DNA from: Paenibacillus pedocola
Lineage (GTDB): Bacteria > Bacillota > Bacilli > Paenibacillales > Paenibacillaceae
Reading direction: 5' to 3'
Length of the DNA: 64,000 nucleotides
NCBI RefSeq assembly: GCF_031599675.1
Contig: NZ_CP134223.1
Span: forward strand, 2,542,001 to 2,606,000
Shown here piece after piece: positions 35,170 through 43,933 of the stretch. The notes under the pieces are model-generated. The model ran no database searches. It saw only the letters and a program-made list of their open reading frames with translations, and was not told the DNA's origin. The position numbers were made by a program, and so were the translations under genes. Each line of letters opens with the position of its first letter. The stretch's first letter is position 1.

Positions 35170-35189
35170 CCCTCATTTGAAATCGAAGC

Positions 35190-35232
35190 AAAGCATAAAC
35201 CGGTGCCGGACGGCGCTGTTTTATGCTTTTTT
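35190..35232 (+). terminator. Terminator of the HAD phosphatase gene
   Basis: AAAGCATAAA (35190-35199) pairs with TTTATGCTTT (35220-35229), with a GC-rich inner hairpin, and is followed by a T run. Confidence 0.85.
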
Positions 35233-35307
35233 GTCATGTGCCGGATTGTTGCAAAAGGGGGATCAAACCGGTATTTGTTAAGGAGCGGCGCTGAAAGTAA
35301 TCCACAT

Positions 35308-35353
35308 GCAAAAAAGCGGCTGTTCCGCCCTGTTTAGGACGGTACGGCCGCTT
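35308..35353 (-). terminator. Terminator of the 29-aa microprotein gene
   Basis: On the minus strand AAGCGGC (35353-35347) pairs with GCCGCTT (35320-35314), extended inward through a long imperfect stem, and is followed by TTTTTGC. Confidence 0.85.
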
Positions 35354-35383
35354 GTTGTCACTGTTGCAGTGTCTCGGATGGAA

Positions 35384-35473
35384 TTAGACAAACAACGAAC
35401 GGGAAATGATGACTAGCAAAATGAAGAGTACCAAAATCGCACCGGTCGATGTGAAGCCTGGCATTGTACCCAT
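35384..35473 (-). CDS. 29-aa membrane microprotein, YjcZ-like (second copy)
   Basis: A 29-codon frame starts at the ATG at 35473, eight bases after AGGGAGG, and has its own terminator. The product MGTMPGFTSTGAILVLFIL continues LVIISRSLFV. It is a close paralogue of the product at 13151-13249: both have TSTG, one residue, ILVLFILLVII, then an Arg-containing end. A dedicated ribosome site and terminator make it a real gene. The YjcZ-family assignment is by recall; in Bacillus these are spore-associated. Confidence 0.78.
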   Translation of the reverse strand: MGTMPGFTSTGAILVLFILLVIISRSLFV

Positions 35474-35597
35474 GTCTGATTCCTCCCTTAACTCATGTCT
35501 GGTTCCCATTGCCGTGAACTTGGCTGCGGCATCCCTGGGATAATGACATCATATGCGAAGGAAGGTCTTGTGAACTGGTCAGCTGCCTAACCCGCCG

Positions 35598-36977
35598 TCA
35601 AGATGGGCTTTTTAGAATTCGGAGTCCTTTAGGCAGATGGTTCTTAAGCTGGCCGGAGCTGGCTTTGCCCCAGCTGACCGGCAGACCCTCTACCGTAACA
35701 AGCGTCCAGCCGTGCAGCTCTGTCGGAACCGGCAGGCTTTCGCCTCGCAGCCAGGCCTGAATATCCAGACTGTCCGCTGCCAAATCAAAGCTGCGTGCTG
35801 CCTGCTGAGGCTTCAGTGCCATTGCCAGGGCGTGAGCTGGTTCAATCCGGTTCTTCTTCAGGTGGGCAATATGCAGGCCGGCACGGGGGACCTTGAGGCC
35901 CTCAAGCAGGCCGGTATGCATACGTTCACTGAATGACTCCGGCAGTAAGTATAACGATTCACCGAACAGAAGGGGCACGCCCTGACCGGTAAATCCGGGA
36001 AGCTCGGCCGCGGCCCAGTTCATGAATTGCTGATAGGCATCCCGGACGGAGGACGTGAGCCGGGGGCCGCTTTTGCCCCGGTCGGCATTTCGTTTACTGC
36101 GGGGACTTCCGCTGTCGTCATTGTCTGCCTTACGCAGCAGTGCTACAAAATGCCCTTCGCCTTTTTCCAGATGCGGCCAGAGTCTTTTTTGCGTAATGAG
36201 TTCCATCTCGGGATAAGCCGCTGTAAACCGCGCAATGGTGTCCTCATTTTCTTGACGGTTGAATGTACAAGTCGAGTAGGCCATAGTACCGCCGGGCTTC
36301 AGCATGAGGTAGGCATCCTGTAAAATATCCCACTGCCTTTCTGCACACATCTTCACATGCTCAGGTGACCATTCGCTGACGGCGTCGGGATCTTTACGGA
36401 ACATGCCTTCCCCCGAGCAGGGCGCGTCAAGCATTATCCGGTCGAAGACCTCCGGGAACCGCCGCGACAATTCCCCTGGATTGCTGCTTGTCACCAGTGC
36501 GTTGGAAATACCGAGCCGCTCGACGTTCTCAGCCAGAATTTTGGCCCGTTCGGGGTGTATCTCATTTGAGACAAGCAGTCCTTGTCCCTGCATCAAAGAA
36601 GCGAGATGTGTAGTTTTGCCGCCGGGCGCTGCGGCCAGATCAAGCACGGTTTCACCAGGGAGCGGAGCCAGCAGCTGGGCGGCGGACATTGCCGACGGTT
36701 CCTGAATATAATATAATCCGGCGGAATGATAAGGATGTCTGCCCGGCCGGGCTGGATCATCATAGTAATAGCCTGCGGGGCACCACGGAACCGGCGTCAG
36801 GTCAAACAGTGAAATTGCATGCGCAGAAGGGCCGCTGCCGGGAGCATATTTTAAAGTGTTGAACCGTAGCCCTTGAGTCCTCGGCATATTATAGCTGTGC
36901 AGAAAAGCGTCCGCCTCCTGCCCCAGCATCTCTTTCATGGCAGTGGTATAAGCGGCGGGCAGCCGTTCTTCGTTCAT
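35598..36977 (-). CDS. RsmF-type rRNA (cytosine-5-)-methyltransferase, second copy
   Basis: The 459-residue paralogue of the 31931-33457 product has the same layout: VLDLAAAPGGKT for SAM, DAPCSGEGMFRKD and YSTCTFNRQENE for the two cysteines, and a C-terminal RNA-binding region. Shared blocks such as PVPWCPAGYYYDD and HSAGLYYIQEPSAM leave no doubt about the relation. The linker is shorter and not Gly/Lys-rich. The ATG at 36977 follows GAGGAG. The two copies are on opposite strands with about 2.1 kb between them. Which copy has the RsmF role, and whether the other modifies another site, is open. Confidence 0.9.
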   Translation of the reverse strand: MNEERLPAAYTTAMKEMLGQEADAFLHSYNMPRTQGLRFNTLKYAPGSGPSAHAISLFDLTPVPWCPAGYYYDDPARPGRHPYHSAGLYYIQEPSAMSAAQLLAPLPGETVLDLAAAPGGKTTHLASLMQGQGLLVSNEIHPERAKILAENVERLGISNALVTSSNPGELSRRFPEVFDRIMLDAPCSGEGMFRKDPDAVSEWSPEHVKMCAERQWDILQDAYLMLKPGGTMAYSTCTFNRQENEDTIARFTAAYPEMELITQKRLWPHLEKGEGHFVALLRKADNDDSGSPRSKRNADRGKSGPRLTSSVRDAYQQFMNWAAAELPGFTGQGVPLLFGESLYLLPESFSERMHTGLLEGLKVPRAGLHIAHLKKNRIEPAHALAMALKPQQAARSFDLAADSLDIQAWLRGESLPVPTELHGWTLVTVEGLPVSWGKASSGQLKNHLPKGLRILKSPS

Positions 36978-37161
36978 AAGTCATTCTCCTCTAGTTAATT
37001 TCAAAACAGGCTCAAGTGTTCTTATTCCTTGCTGTTTCAGGTGGATACCGATAAAATCAAGGTATGGGACCTAAGCGTGCCTGTAAATGTACATATATAC
37101 AACTATATCATAATTGCCGGGTCTCACCGTAATCAGGGCAATCGAAAAGGGGATGTACCTT

Positions 37162-38298
37162 ATGAATTTGCTGCAAGCGCTATTCTTCCCGCCGGAGCAG
37201 CCCGGTGGCGTATCTTCTATGATCCCTTATCTGCAGGAGCGGTTCCGTTCCAGCCGCTGGGATATGGATTTATTCTGGCTGCCCAAGCGAATTCGGGGCA
37301 AGGGACGCGAAGAGATTGTCTTTGAGACATTCGACTGGACATTGTACGGCGAAAGTCCGGTTGTGCAAAAATATATTCAGACCTACCGCGATTATATCTG
37401 GTGGACGAAGCTGCGGATGAACAAGCAGTATGATCTGATCCATGCCCATCATCCGATTGCCGGACTGGCGATGAAAAAAATCTATCCGGACATTCCCCTC
37501 ATTCAAACGCTGCATTCCAGCTATGAACGCGAGCTGATTTTGAATGGTGTTATTGAAGAGGGTGGCGTGGAGCATCAGTTTCTGGTATCCATTTACCGCG
37601 AGCTGGAGCATGCCAGCGACCGTCTGATGACGGTATCACGCTCGTTCGCCGACTATTTAGCACCTTATATTGATCATCCTGATCACATCAGCATTATTCC
37701 TAACGGTTTTGATGAAAAAAGATTTAAACCGGTGCCGCATGACAACAGCATTCCGCAACTTGTGACAGTCACCCGCCTGGTACCGGCGAAAGGGATTGAT
37801 ACCTTATTTAAAGCCTGTGCAGAGCTGAAAAGCCGCGGCCATGAATATGTGCTGCATATTATCGGGGATGGACCTTCACGGGCTGAGCTGGAGCTGCTCG
37901 CGCAGGAGCTCGGAATTTATAATGAAACAATTTTTTACGGGTATACACTGCATCCGGAGGAGTTTATGCCGTTCTTTGATATCTTTGTACTGCCGTCACG
38001 CGCGGAAGCGTTCGGTTCGGTGTTTGCGGAAGCTGCGCTTAGCTGTCTTGCTCTGGTAGGCACGAATGTAGGCGGGATTCCGGAACAGATTGAGGACGGG
38101 GTGAACGGCCTGCTGGTGAACCCGGATGATCAGCTGGCGCTTGCGGATGCGCTGGAAAAGGTGATTACCGATCCGGGCTACCGCTATGAGCTGTCGAGAT
38201 CTGCATGGGATAAAGCGAAGAGCCTTTATTCTCTGACCCGTGTCGCCAATGAGCTCAAGAAAACGTATTTGCAGTATCAGCCGGGAACGAAAGGGTGA
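37162..38298 (+). CDS. GT4-family glycosyltransferase
   Basis: The 378-residue GT-B fold glycosyltransferase has an N-terminal acceptor domain (FFPPEQPGGVSSMIPYLQ; YDLIHAHHPIAG) and a C-terminal nucleotide-sugar domain. That domain shows RLVPAKGIDTL, HIIGDGPSRAEL and the E-x7-E motif SRAEAFGSVFAEAALS. It transfers a sugar from an NDP-sugar with retention. The acceptor is unknown. The start is the ATG at 37162, nine bases after AAGGGG. The gene ends five bases before the yhaO start, so it may be co-transcribed with the repair genes, an odd pairing. Confidence 0.88.
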   Translation: MNLLQALFFPPEQPGGVSSMIPYLQERFRSSRWDMDLFWLPKRIRGKGREEIVFETFDWTLYGESPVVQKYIQTYRDYIWWTKLRMNKQYDLIHAHHPIAGLAMKKIYPDIPLIQTLHSSYERELILNGVIEEGGVEHQFLVSIYRELEHASDRLMTVSRSFADYLAPYIDHPDHISIIPNGFDEKRFKPVPHDNSIPQLVTVTRLVPAKGIDTLFKACAELKSRGHEYVLHIIGDGPSRAELELLAQELGIYNETIFYGYTLHPEEFMPFFDIFVLPSRAEAFGSVFAEAALSCLALVGTNVGGIPEQIEDGVNGLLVNPDDQLALADALEKVITDPGYRYELSRSAWDKAKSLYSLTRVANELKKTYLQYQPGTKG

Positions 38299-38302
38299 GC
38301 AG

Positions 38303-39781
38303 ATGATTCCTTTCCGTTTTCTGCATGCTGCGGATCTGCATCTGGACAGCCGGTTTACCGGACTTTCGCAGCTTCCTCAAGCCATACGCTCCTATTTACG
38401 GGAATCCACCTTCGCCGCCCTCGGGCGGCTTGTTGGCGTAGCTATTGAGGAGAAAGTTGATTTCGTTGTGATCAGCGGCGATGTATATGATGTTTCCGAC
38501 GCATCACTGCAGGGCCAGCTGCGTTTTTATGAGGCACTGAGGGAACTGGGTGCCCACGGCATCCATGTCTATCTCATTCATGGCAATCATGATCCGCTCG
38601 ATGGACCCCGCTTGCAAATGGAGCTGCCGGAGCATGTGACTGTGTTCGGTGCCGGAGAGCCAGGACAAGCTGTTGCCTGCCGCCGCAGCGATGGCAGAGA
38701 GGTTGCTGTAATCAGCGGCATTTCCTATCCCACGGCTAAGGTCACAGAGAATACGGCACTGCTGTTCAACCGCAAGCCGGGGAGTACCTTGTTTCATATC
38801 GCTTTACTCCACGGAAATGTGGATGGTGATCTGCAGCATGAAACCTATTCGCCGTGCAGCCGCAAGGATCTGATCGGACGCGGATTCGATTATTGGGCGC
38901 TGGGCCATATCCATAAACGCAGCATTCTGCACGAGAATCCTGTAATCGTCTATCCGGGCAATATCCAAGGGCGCAGCGTCAAGGAGACCGGTCCTAAAGG
39001 CTGCTATGTTGTTGAAGTGAATGAAGAAGGGTATGCGCAGCTCCGGTTCCGTGAACTCGATTCTGTCCGCTGGCAGGTGCGGGAGATTCCGATTGAAGGC
39101 CTGGCGGACGAAGCGGAATGGACACAGGCTGTGGAACAGGCGGTGGAAGATATCCGGGAAGAGCTTCCGCAGCTGATGTCTGTCGTGCGCTTCCGGCTCA
39201 CCGGCAGGGGAAAGGTGCACCGGATACTTTCGGAAAAAGGAGCTGCAGCCGATCTGCTTACCGAGCTGCAGCGGCGGGAAACGGTCCGAGCCGAACGCAG
39301 GGAGTATGCCGGACTCGTCTGGACCGAAGGTTTCGCGGTGGAAACCGGCCTGGCGGTTGACCGGGAGCGATTGCTTCAGGAGGACAGCTTCCTCGGTGAA
39401 ATGTTGCGGCACTCCAGACTTAGCGGACAATCTGCGGAAGGGCTGGATGATCTGCTCTCTGCTGCGCTGAAGCCGCTGATGGAGAACCGGGAGCTGCGCA
39501 GGCTGCTCGCCGGCACCGGGGAAGAAGAGAAGCTGGGGTGGCTGACCAGTGCTGCGGAGCTCGGTATTACCCTGCTTAGCGGCGTGGAGGACGAGCGCGG
39601 GGCAGCAGGACCACTATTCTCCAATGGAGCGGCTGCTGGCCGGCAGGAGGAAGTTACTATGCCGAGTGAATGGAATGAGGCGGGAGCAGGGCGTGAAGCT
39701 ACAGTCCGTTATGGAATACCTGAAACGGATCAAGCGGTGGCTATGCAGCCTGGCCGGCAGGAGCGGGAGGCTGAAGAATGA
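38303..39781 (+). CDS. yhaO: YhaO-type metallophosphoesterase (SbcD/Mre11-like)
   Basis: The 492-residue protein is an SbcD-like nuclease subunit. All metal-binding motifs are visible: HAADLHLDSRF (residues 8-18), SGDVYDVSD, HGNHDPLDG, LLHGNVDGD and LGHIHKRS. A C-terminal capping region of about 200 residues ends in a variable Ala/Gly/Glu-rich tail. It is expected to form a DNA end-processing complex with the overlapping YhaN ATPase. ATG 38303 follows AAGGGTGAG. Its stop overlaps the yhaN start as ATGA. Confidence 0.9.
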   Translation: MIPFRFLHAADLHLDSRFTGLSQLPQAIRSYLRESTFAALGRLVGVAIEEKVDFVVISGDVYDVSDASLQGQLRFYEALRELGAHGIHVYLIHGNHDPLDGPRLQMELPEHVTVFGAGEPGQAVACRRSDGREVAVISGISYPTAKVTENTALLFNRKPGSTLFHIALLHGNVDGDLQHETYSPCSRKDLIGRGFDYWALGHIHKRSILHENPVIVYPGNIQGRSVKETGPKGCYVVEVNEEGYAQLRFRELDSVRWQVREIPIEGLADEAEWTQAVEQAVEDIREELPQLMSVVRFRLTGRGKVHRILSEKGAAADLLTELQRRETVRAERREYAGLVWTEGFAVETGLAVDRERLLQEDSFLGEMLRHSRLSGQSAEGLDDLLSAALKPLMENRELRRLLAGTGEEEKLGWLTSAAELGITLLSGVEDERGAAGPLFSNGAAAGRQEEVTMPSEWNEAGAGREATVRYGIPETDQAVAMQPGRQEREAEE

Positions 39782-42700
39782 GGATTGAGCAGTTGCAGAT
39801 CGGCGGCTTTGGGCGCCTGCAGCAGCGGGAGATCGGGCTGCAGGAGGGGGTTACCGTCCTGTATGGGCGCAATGAAGCCGGCAAAAGCACGACGCTGCAG
39901 TTTATCCGGGCTATGCTGTTCGGAATCCCCAGCAGGGCTAATCCGGCGGAGAGATATGAGCCGGCACAGGGTGGGCAGCACGGGGGTGTGCTGACCGCTT
40001 ACGACCGGGAAGGGGCGCGCTGGATGATCCGCCGTTACGCTGCGGGCGGAGAATTGCAGGGGCGGAGCGAAAAACTGAGCATTACCGTCAGCCATCCCGA
40101 TGGCAGAACAGAAGAAGCAACACAGGAAGAGCTGGAGCGGCGGCTTTTGGGTGGGATCTCACGAAGTATGTTCCGCCAGCTGTTCGCCGTGACGCTTGAC
40201 GAGCTGCAGGAGCTCGGCGCGCTGCAGTCCGAGGAGATGAGCAGCTATTTGTTCCATGCCGGTATGGGCGGGGGCGGGGAAATTATGCGGGCCGAGCGTA
40301 AGCTTATCCAGGATGCAGAGAAGCTGTATAAGCCGCGGGGCAAGGTACAAGAGGCTGCAAAGATCCTGCAGCAAATCGAGAAGCTGGAGCGCGAGATGGC
40401 AGAAAGCCGCTCTTTTCTGCCGAGATATAACGAGAATTTGGCCGCACTTGAATGGACGGAACAGAAATTGATGCAGCTGGAGGAATCCCGCACGGGAGCC
40501 GGCAACAGGCTGGCGCTGCTGCGCAAAGCTGCAGATATCCGTGAGCTGTGGCTGAAATGGCGTGAAGCCCGCCTCGAGCTTGCCGATCTGCCAGTGATCG
40601 AGTCTTTTCCGGATAACGGAATGGCCCGGTGGCAGGCGCTGGAGGGGGAGATCCGAAACGCAGAGAGTGCAGTGTACCGGCTTAAACGCCTGCAAGACGA
40701 GCTTGATGCTGAGCTTGCAGAGCATCCGCCGGACGAGCTGCTGGTTGCACAGGGTCCGGTGCTTGAGCAGCTCGACCGCCGCCGGTCCAGCTATGAGGAC
40801 CGGCGGGCTGAACGCCAGCGGCTGGAAGCCGAGCTTGCCTCACAGCAGGCACATCTGGAGCGCATCCTGCGCAGCATTGATGCTGGCTGGGGCCTGGCGG
40901 AGCTTGCCGGATTCTCCGGCTCAGCAGCGGACCGTGAAGCTGCACGGCGCTTCGCTGCGGCATTTGCCGGCTACGACCGGCGGATGGAGGCCCGGGAGGC
41001 GGAGTGGCAAAGCCTCCGCTCCCGGATGGCCGCCGCTGCTGCCGCGCTGCAGGCGGCAGAACGCTCGCTTGCGCGCGAGCATGCAAGCGGCGCAGCTGAC
41101 TTCGCGGGCCTCGCCACGCGCAGCCCGCGTGAGGTGCTGCAGCTGTGGGACGAGCTGCAGCAGGCCGCCGAGCGCTGGCGCGAAGCGCAGCTCGGCGCGG
41201 GTGCCGGTGCCGGACGCAGCCCCGGCACAGGAGACCGCCGGGCGGCACGCTACCGGCGGCTGCTTGCCGCAGGCGCAGCGCTCACGCTGCTGCTGCCGGC
41301 GGCGCTGCAGCTGACCGGCGCGGGGCCGGTCAGCGTCTGGTCCGCGCTCGGCCTGCTGGCCGCCGTGGACCTTGCCCTGTGGGCCGGCCTGCGCGCAGCC
41401 GGCCGGGCTTCGTCCCCGCCGGGAGCTGGCGGGGACATCGGGGCCGCCGCAGCCGAGATGCTGCGGCTGCGGGAGCTTTTACTCTCCGGCGCGGAGCCGG
41501 AGAGCGGACTGAGCCGGCCGGGACGCAGGCCGGCGGGCGGCACCAGCCCTGATGCCGGCGTGCTGGAGGCCGGGATGAAAGAGCTGCGCCGCCTGATGGA
41601 AGCGTGGAACGCTTGGCGGCAGCGGATGGACCGGCTGTCCGGCGAGCATGAGACCTGCCGGACAGAAGCAGAAGCGCTCGCCGGGCAGGAGCGCGCACTG
41701 GCCGAAGAGCTGAACCGTGCCGAGGCTGAGTTCACGGAGCTGGACGAACGATATGCTGAGTGGCTGCGTCAGCGCAGCCTGCCGGAGGGCTTGTCGCCGG
41801 AAGGCCTGCCGGATATTTTTGCACTGGTCGAGCAGGGCAACGACCTGCTTCGCCAGCATAGCAAGCTGACTCAGCGGCTCAAAGAGCTGGAGGCAGAATG
41901 CGGCGCATATGAGCAGGAAGCCTTGTTGCTGATGCAGCAGGTCGGAATGACAGCTGCCAGCCGTTCAACTGCCTCTAATCCAGGCAGATCAGCGAGCACA
42001 GCAGGTATTGTTCCAGCATCTATTCATCCGGACATTCCGTCGGATGCTGAGATAACCGATACTCTGACAGATTCAAATGGCATCCCTGCCATTCAGTCGC
42101 AAGAAACGCTGGAAGCTTTTATTATTCCAGTTATAGCTTTGAATACAGCAATCACCGGACAGGACAACCCCTATTTTAATTCGCTTGAAGGTGACAGCGA
42201 TGCTGGAATTTCTGTATTCACGCTGCTCAGCTGGCTGGAGACCCGGAAGCGGGATTGGGATTTGTTGAAGCGTGAACTGCTGCGCCGGGAGGGCATCCAT
42301 ACCCGGATGACCGAGGTGCAGGTGGAACTTGCGGAGCATAGCCGGATCCTGGAGGATTTGAAGCAGCGCAGCAGCAGCCTGCTGCGAGAGGGAGGAGCCT
42401 TGGACGGTGAAGATTTTCTGCGGCGTTCGTCGGCGGTGCAGCTGCGGGTCGAACTGACGAAATCTATCCGTCAATGGGAGTTGGCGATGTTCGGCGGCTG
42501 GGAGGGCGGCGGGGCAGAACAGCTGCAGCAGCTTCTGGAGCATCATGATGCCTTGGCGCTGGAACAGGAACGGTCCGCCGCCGAGGATACGGCGGCTAAC
42601 ATTGAGGAAGAACGGAATACACTCCTGCAGCAGCGGGGCAAGCTGCTGCAAGAACGGGAATATTTGAAGGAACGCTGTATGCAGGATACCGTCAATCAGC

Positions 42701-43203
42701 AGCTGGAGGAACAGCGGACTGCGTTGCGGAGTCTGGCAGGGCAATATGCAGTAAACGCATTAGCTGCAGAATTGATCGGCCGGACAAGACGGATTTATGA
42801 GCAGGAGAAGCAACCGCAAGTGCTGCAGCTCGCCTCTGCCTACTTCGCGAAGCTGACGGAAGGGGAATACCGGCGGATTGTAATGACACTAGGGCATAAG
42901 GAGCTAAAAGCAGAGCATGTAACCTTAGGACTTATAGACAGCGGGCTGCTTAGCCGGGGTACAGCGGAACAGCTCTATCTCGCAATCCGGCTGGCTCTGG
43001 CCGGGACGATGACCCTTCAGAACAGCCTGCCTCTCCTCTTCGATGATCTGTTCGTCAATTTTGATGAACAACGTCTGTTTGCAGCATTGGCTCTGATTGG
43101 TGAGCTGTCGGCCGCCCGGCAAATCGTAATGATGACCTGCCACCGCCATGTAGCGGAAGCAGCTGCACGGATTCTTCCCGCTGCCGCAGTAATCACAGTA
43201 TAA
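39778..43203 (+). CDS. yhaN: YhaN-type SMC-like ATPase (SbcC/Rad50-like)
   Basis: The 1141-residue protein has an N-terminal ATPase half with Walker A GRNEAGKST (residues 30-38), long coiled coils, and a C-terminal half with the ABC signature LSRGTAEQLYL (about 1058) and Walker B LPLLFDDLF with D1089. Unlike SbcC it carries two hydrophobic segments mid-chain (about residues 500-550), as does B. subtilis YhaN. Around residues 724-811 is an insert rich in Ser/Thr/Pro/Ile and poor in coiled-coil pattern, encoded by lower-GC DNA. The middle, about 40900-41600, is exceptionally GC-rich. Start ATG 39778 overlaps yhaO. Together they should process DNA ends. Confidence 0.9.
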   Translation: MRIEQLQIGGFGRLQQREIGLQEGVTVLYGRNEAGKSTTLQFIRAMLFGIPSRANPAERYEPAQGGQHGGVLTAYDREGARWMIRRYAAGGELQGRSEKLSITVSHPDGRTEEATQEELERRLLGGISRSMFRQLFAVTLDELQELGALQSEEMSSYLFHAGMGGGGEIMRAERKLIQDAEKLYKPRGKVQEAAKILQQIEKLEREMAESRSFLPRYNENLAALEWTEQKLMQLEESRTGAGNRLALLRKAADIRELWLKWREARLELADLPVIESFPDNGMARWQALEGEIRNAESAVYRLKRLQDELDAELAEHPPDELLVAQGPVLEQLDRRRSSYEDRRAERQRLEAELASQQAHLERILRSIDAGWGLAELAGFSGSAADREAARRFAAAFAGYDRRMEAREAEWQSLRSRMAAAAAALQAAERSLAREHASGAADFAGLATRSPREVLQLWDELQQAAERWREAQLGAGAGAGRSPGTGDRRAARYRRLLAAGAALTLLLPAALQLTGAGPVSVWSALGLLAAVDLALWAGLRAAGRASSPPGAGGDIGAAAAEMLRLRELLLSGAEPESGLSRPGRRPAGGTSPDAGVLEAGMKELRRLMEAWNAWRQRMDRLSGEHETCRTEAEALAGQERALAEELNRAEAEFTELDERYAEWLRQRSLPEGLSPEGLPDIFALVEQGNDLLRQHSKLTQRLKELEAECGAYEQEALLLMQQVGMTAASRSTASNPGRSASTAGIVPASIHPDIPSDAEITDTLTDSNGIPAIQSQETLEAFIIPVIALNTAITGQDNPYFNSLEGDSDAGISVFTLLSWLETRKRDWDLLKRELLRREGIHTRMTEVQVELAEHSRILEDLKQRSSSLLREGGALDGEDFLRRSSAVQLRVELTKSIRQWELAMFGGWEGGGAEQLQQLLEHHDALALEQERSAAEDTAANIEEERNTLLQQRGKLLQEREYLKERCMQDTVNQQLEEQRTALRSLAGQYAVNALAAELIGRTRRIYEQEKQPQVLQLASAYFAKLTEGEYRRIVMTLGHKELKAEHVTLGLIDSGLLSRGTAEQLYLAIRLALAGTMTLQNSLPLLFDDLFVNFDEQRLFAALALIGELSAARQIVMMTCHRHVAEAAARILPAAAVITV

Positions 43204-43205
43204 AG

Positions 43206-43295
43206 AGCAGGCATAGGCTGAGGGCTTCTCTAGGAACCGTTTCCCTGTCCATGAGACAGTGTTCAGTTCCAAGGCCCTCGCCTCCTGCTTTTTTA
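43206..43295 (+). terminator. Large structured terminator after yhaN
   Basis: Nested stems AGCAGG/CCTGCT, GAGGGC/GCCCTC, GGAAC/GTTCC and CTGTC/GACAG form one elongated hairpin of about 85 nt, followed by TTTTTT. Confidence 0.75.
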
Positions 43296-43410
43296 CTGTT
43301 TCAGAAATTTTATTTTTAATCTGCTGTGGTTACTATGGCTATAAAGGTTGGAAGAGTGTTTATGTCTGCTGGACAAGGTTACTCATGAAAAATGAAAGAA
43401 GTCATTCTAC

Positions 43411-43464
43411 AGAGCTGGAGCTGGAGTAGGAGTTGGAGCCGTAGCCGGAGTTAAAGCTGGAGCT
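43411..43464 (+). repeat. Degenerate GGAGCT hexamer repeat, nine copies
   Basis: Nine consecutive hexamers, mostly GGAGCT, GGAGTT, GGAGTA or GGAGCC. In one frame they read alternating Gly, Ala and Val, but that frame has no start codon. This may be a decayed gene or a simple-sequence repeat. It sits between the yhaN terminator and the 51-bp repeat array. Confidence 0.6.
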
Positions 43465-43529
43465 GTGATGGCGGGCAAAGAATATCGGGAAACGGGGAAG
43501 ACAAGCATCGAGAGTACTGTGCACCCCCC

Positions 43530-43892
43530 GAATCTGCCACCAGCAGGCAGAATGAGTGAATCAAAGGTATAAATCCCCCCGATTCTGCCGCTAGCAGGCA
43601 GATTGAGTAAATCAAAGGTATAAATCCCTTTGATTCTGCCGCCAGCAGGCAGATTGAGTAAATCAAAGGTATAAATCCCTCTGATTCTGCCGCCAGCAGG
43701 CAGATTGAGTAAATCAAAGGTATAAATCCCTCTGATTCTGCCGCCAGCAGGCAGATTGAGTGAATCAAAGGGATAAATCCCCCTGATTCTGCCGCCAGCA
43801 GGCAGATTGAATGAATCAAAGGTATAAATCCCTCTGATTCTGCCACAAGCGTGCAGACCGAGAAAATCAGAGGGATAAATCCCTCTGATTCA
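43530..43892. repeat. 51-bp tandem repeat array, about seven units
   Basis: Units start at 43545, 43596, 43647, 43698, 43749, 43800 and 43851, preceded by a partial unit from 43530. The common unit begins AGGCAGATTGAGTAAATCAA and ends GATTCTGCCGCCAGC. Each unit holds two inverted repeats: AATCAAAGG with CCTTTGATT (perfect in unit 2; AATCAGAGGGA with TCCCTCTGATT in unit 7) and TCTGCC with GGCAGA across the unit junction. Because 51 is a multiple of three, both strands stay open, giving a repetitive 131-aa frame on the minus strand (43451-43846) that I do not accept as a gene. There is no gene from 43204 to 43933. Confidence 0.9.
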
Positions 43893-43933
43893 CATCGGAG
43901 CTGGGCCCTTCCCGGGTGTAGGGGGAGGTTAAG

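Noticed and set aside
43451-43846. 131-codon minus-strand frame with 17-residue repeats
   Set aside because: The frame stays open only because the DNA repeat unit is 51 bp. There is no ribosome site, and the second copy of each motif is dictated by hairpins, not by protein.
43530-43892. CRISPR array
   Set aside because: The repeats are contiguous 51-bp tandem units without unique spacers, and no cas gene is present.
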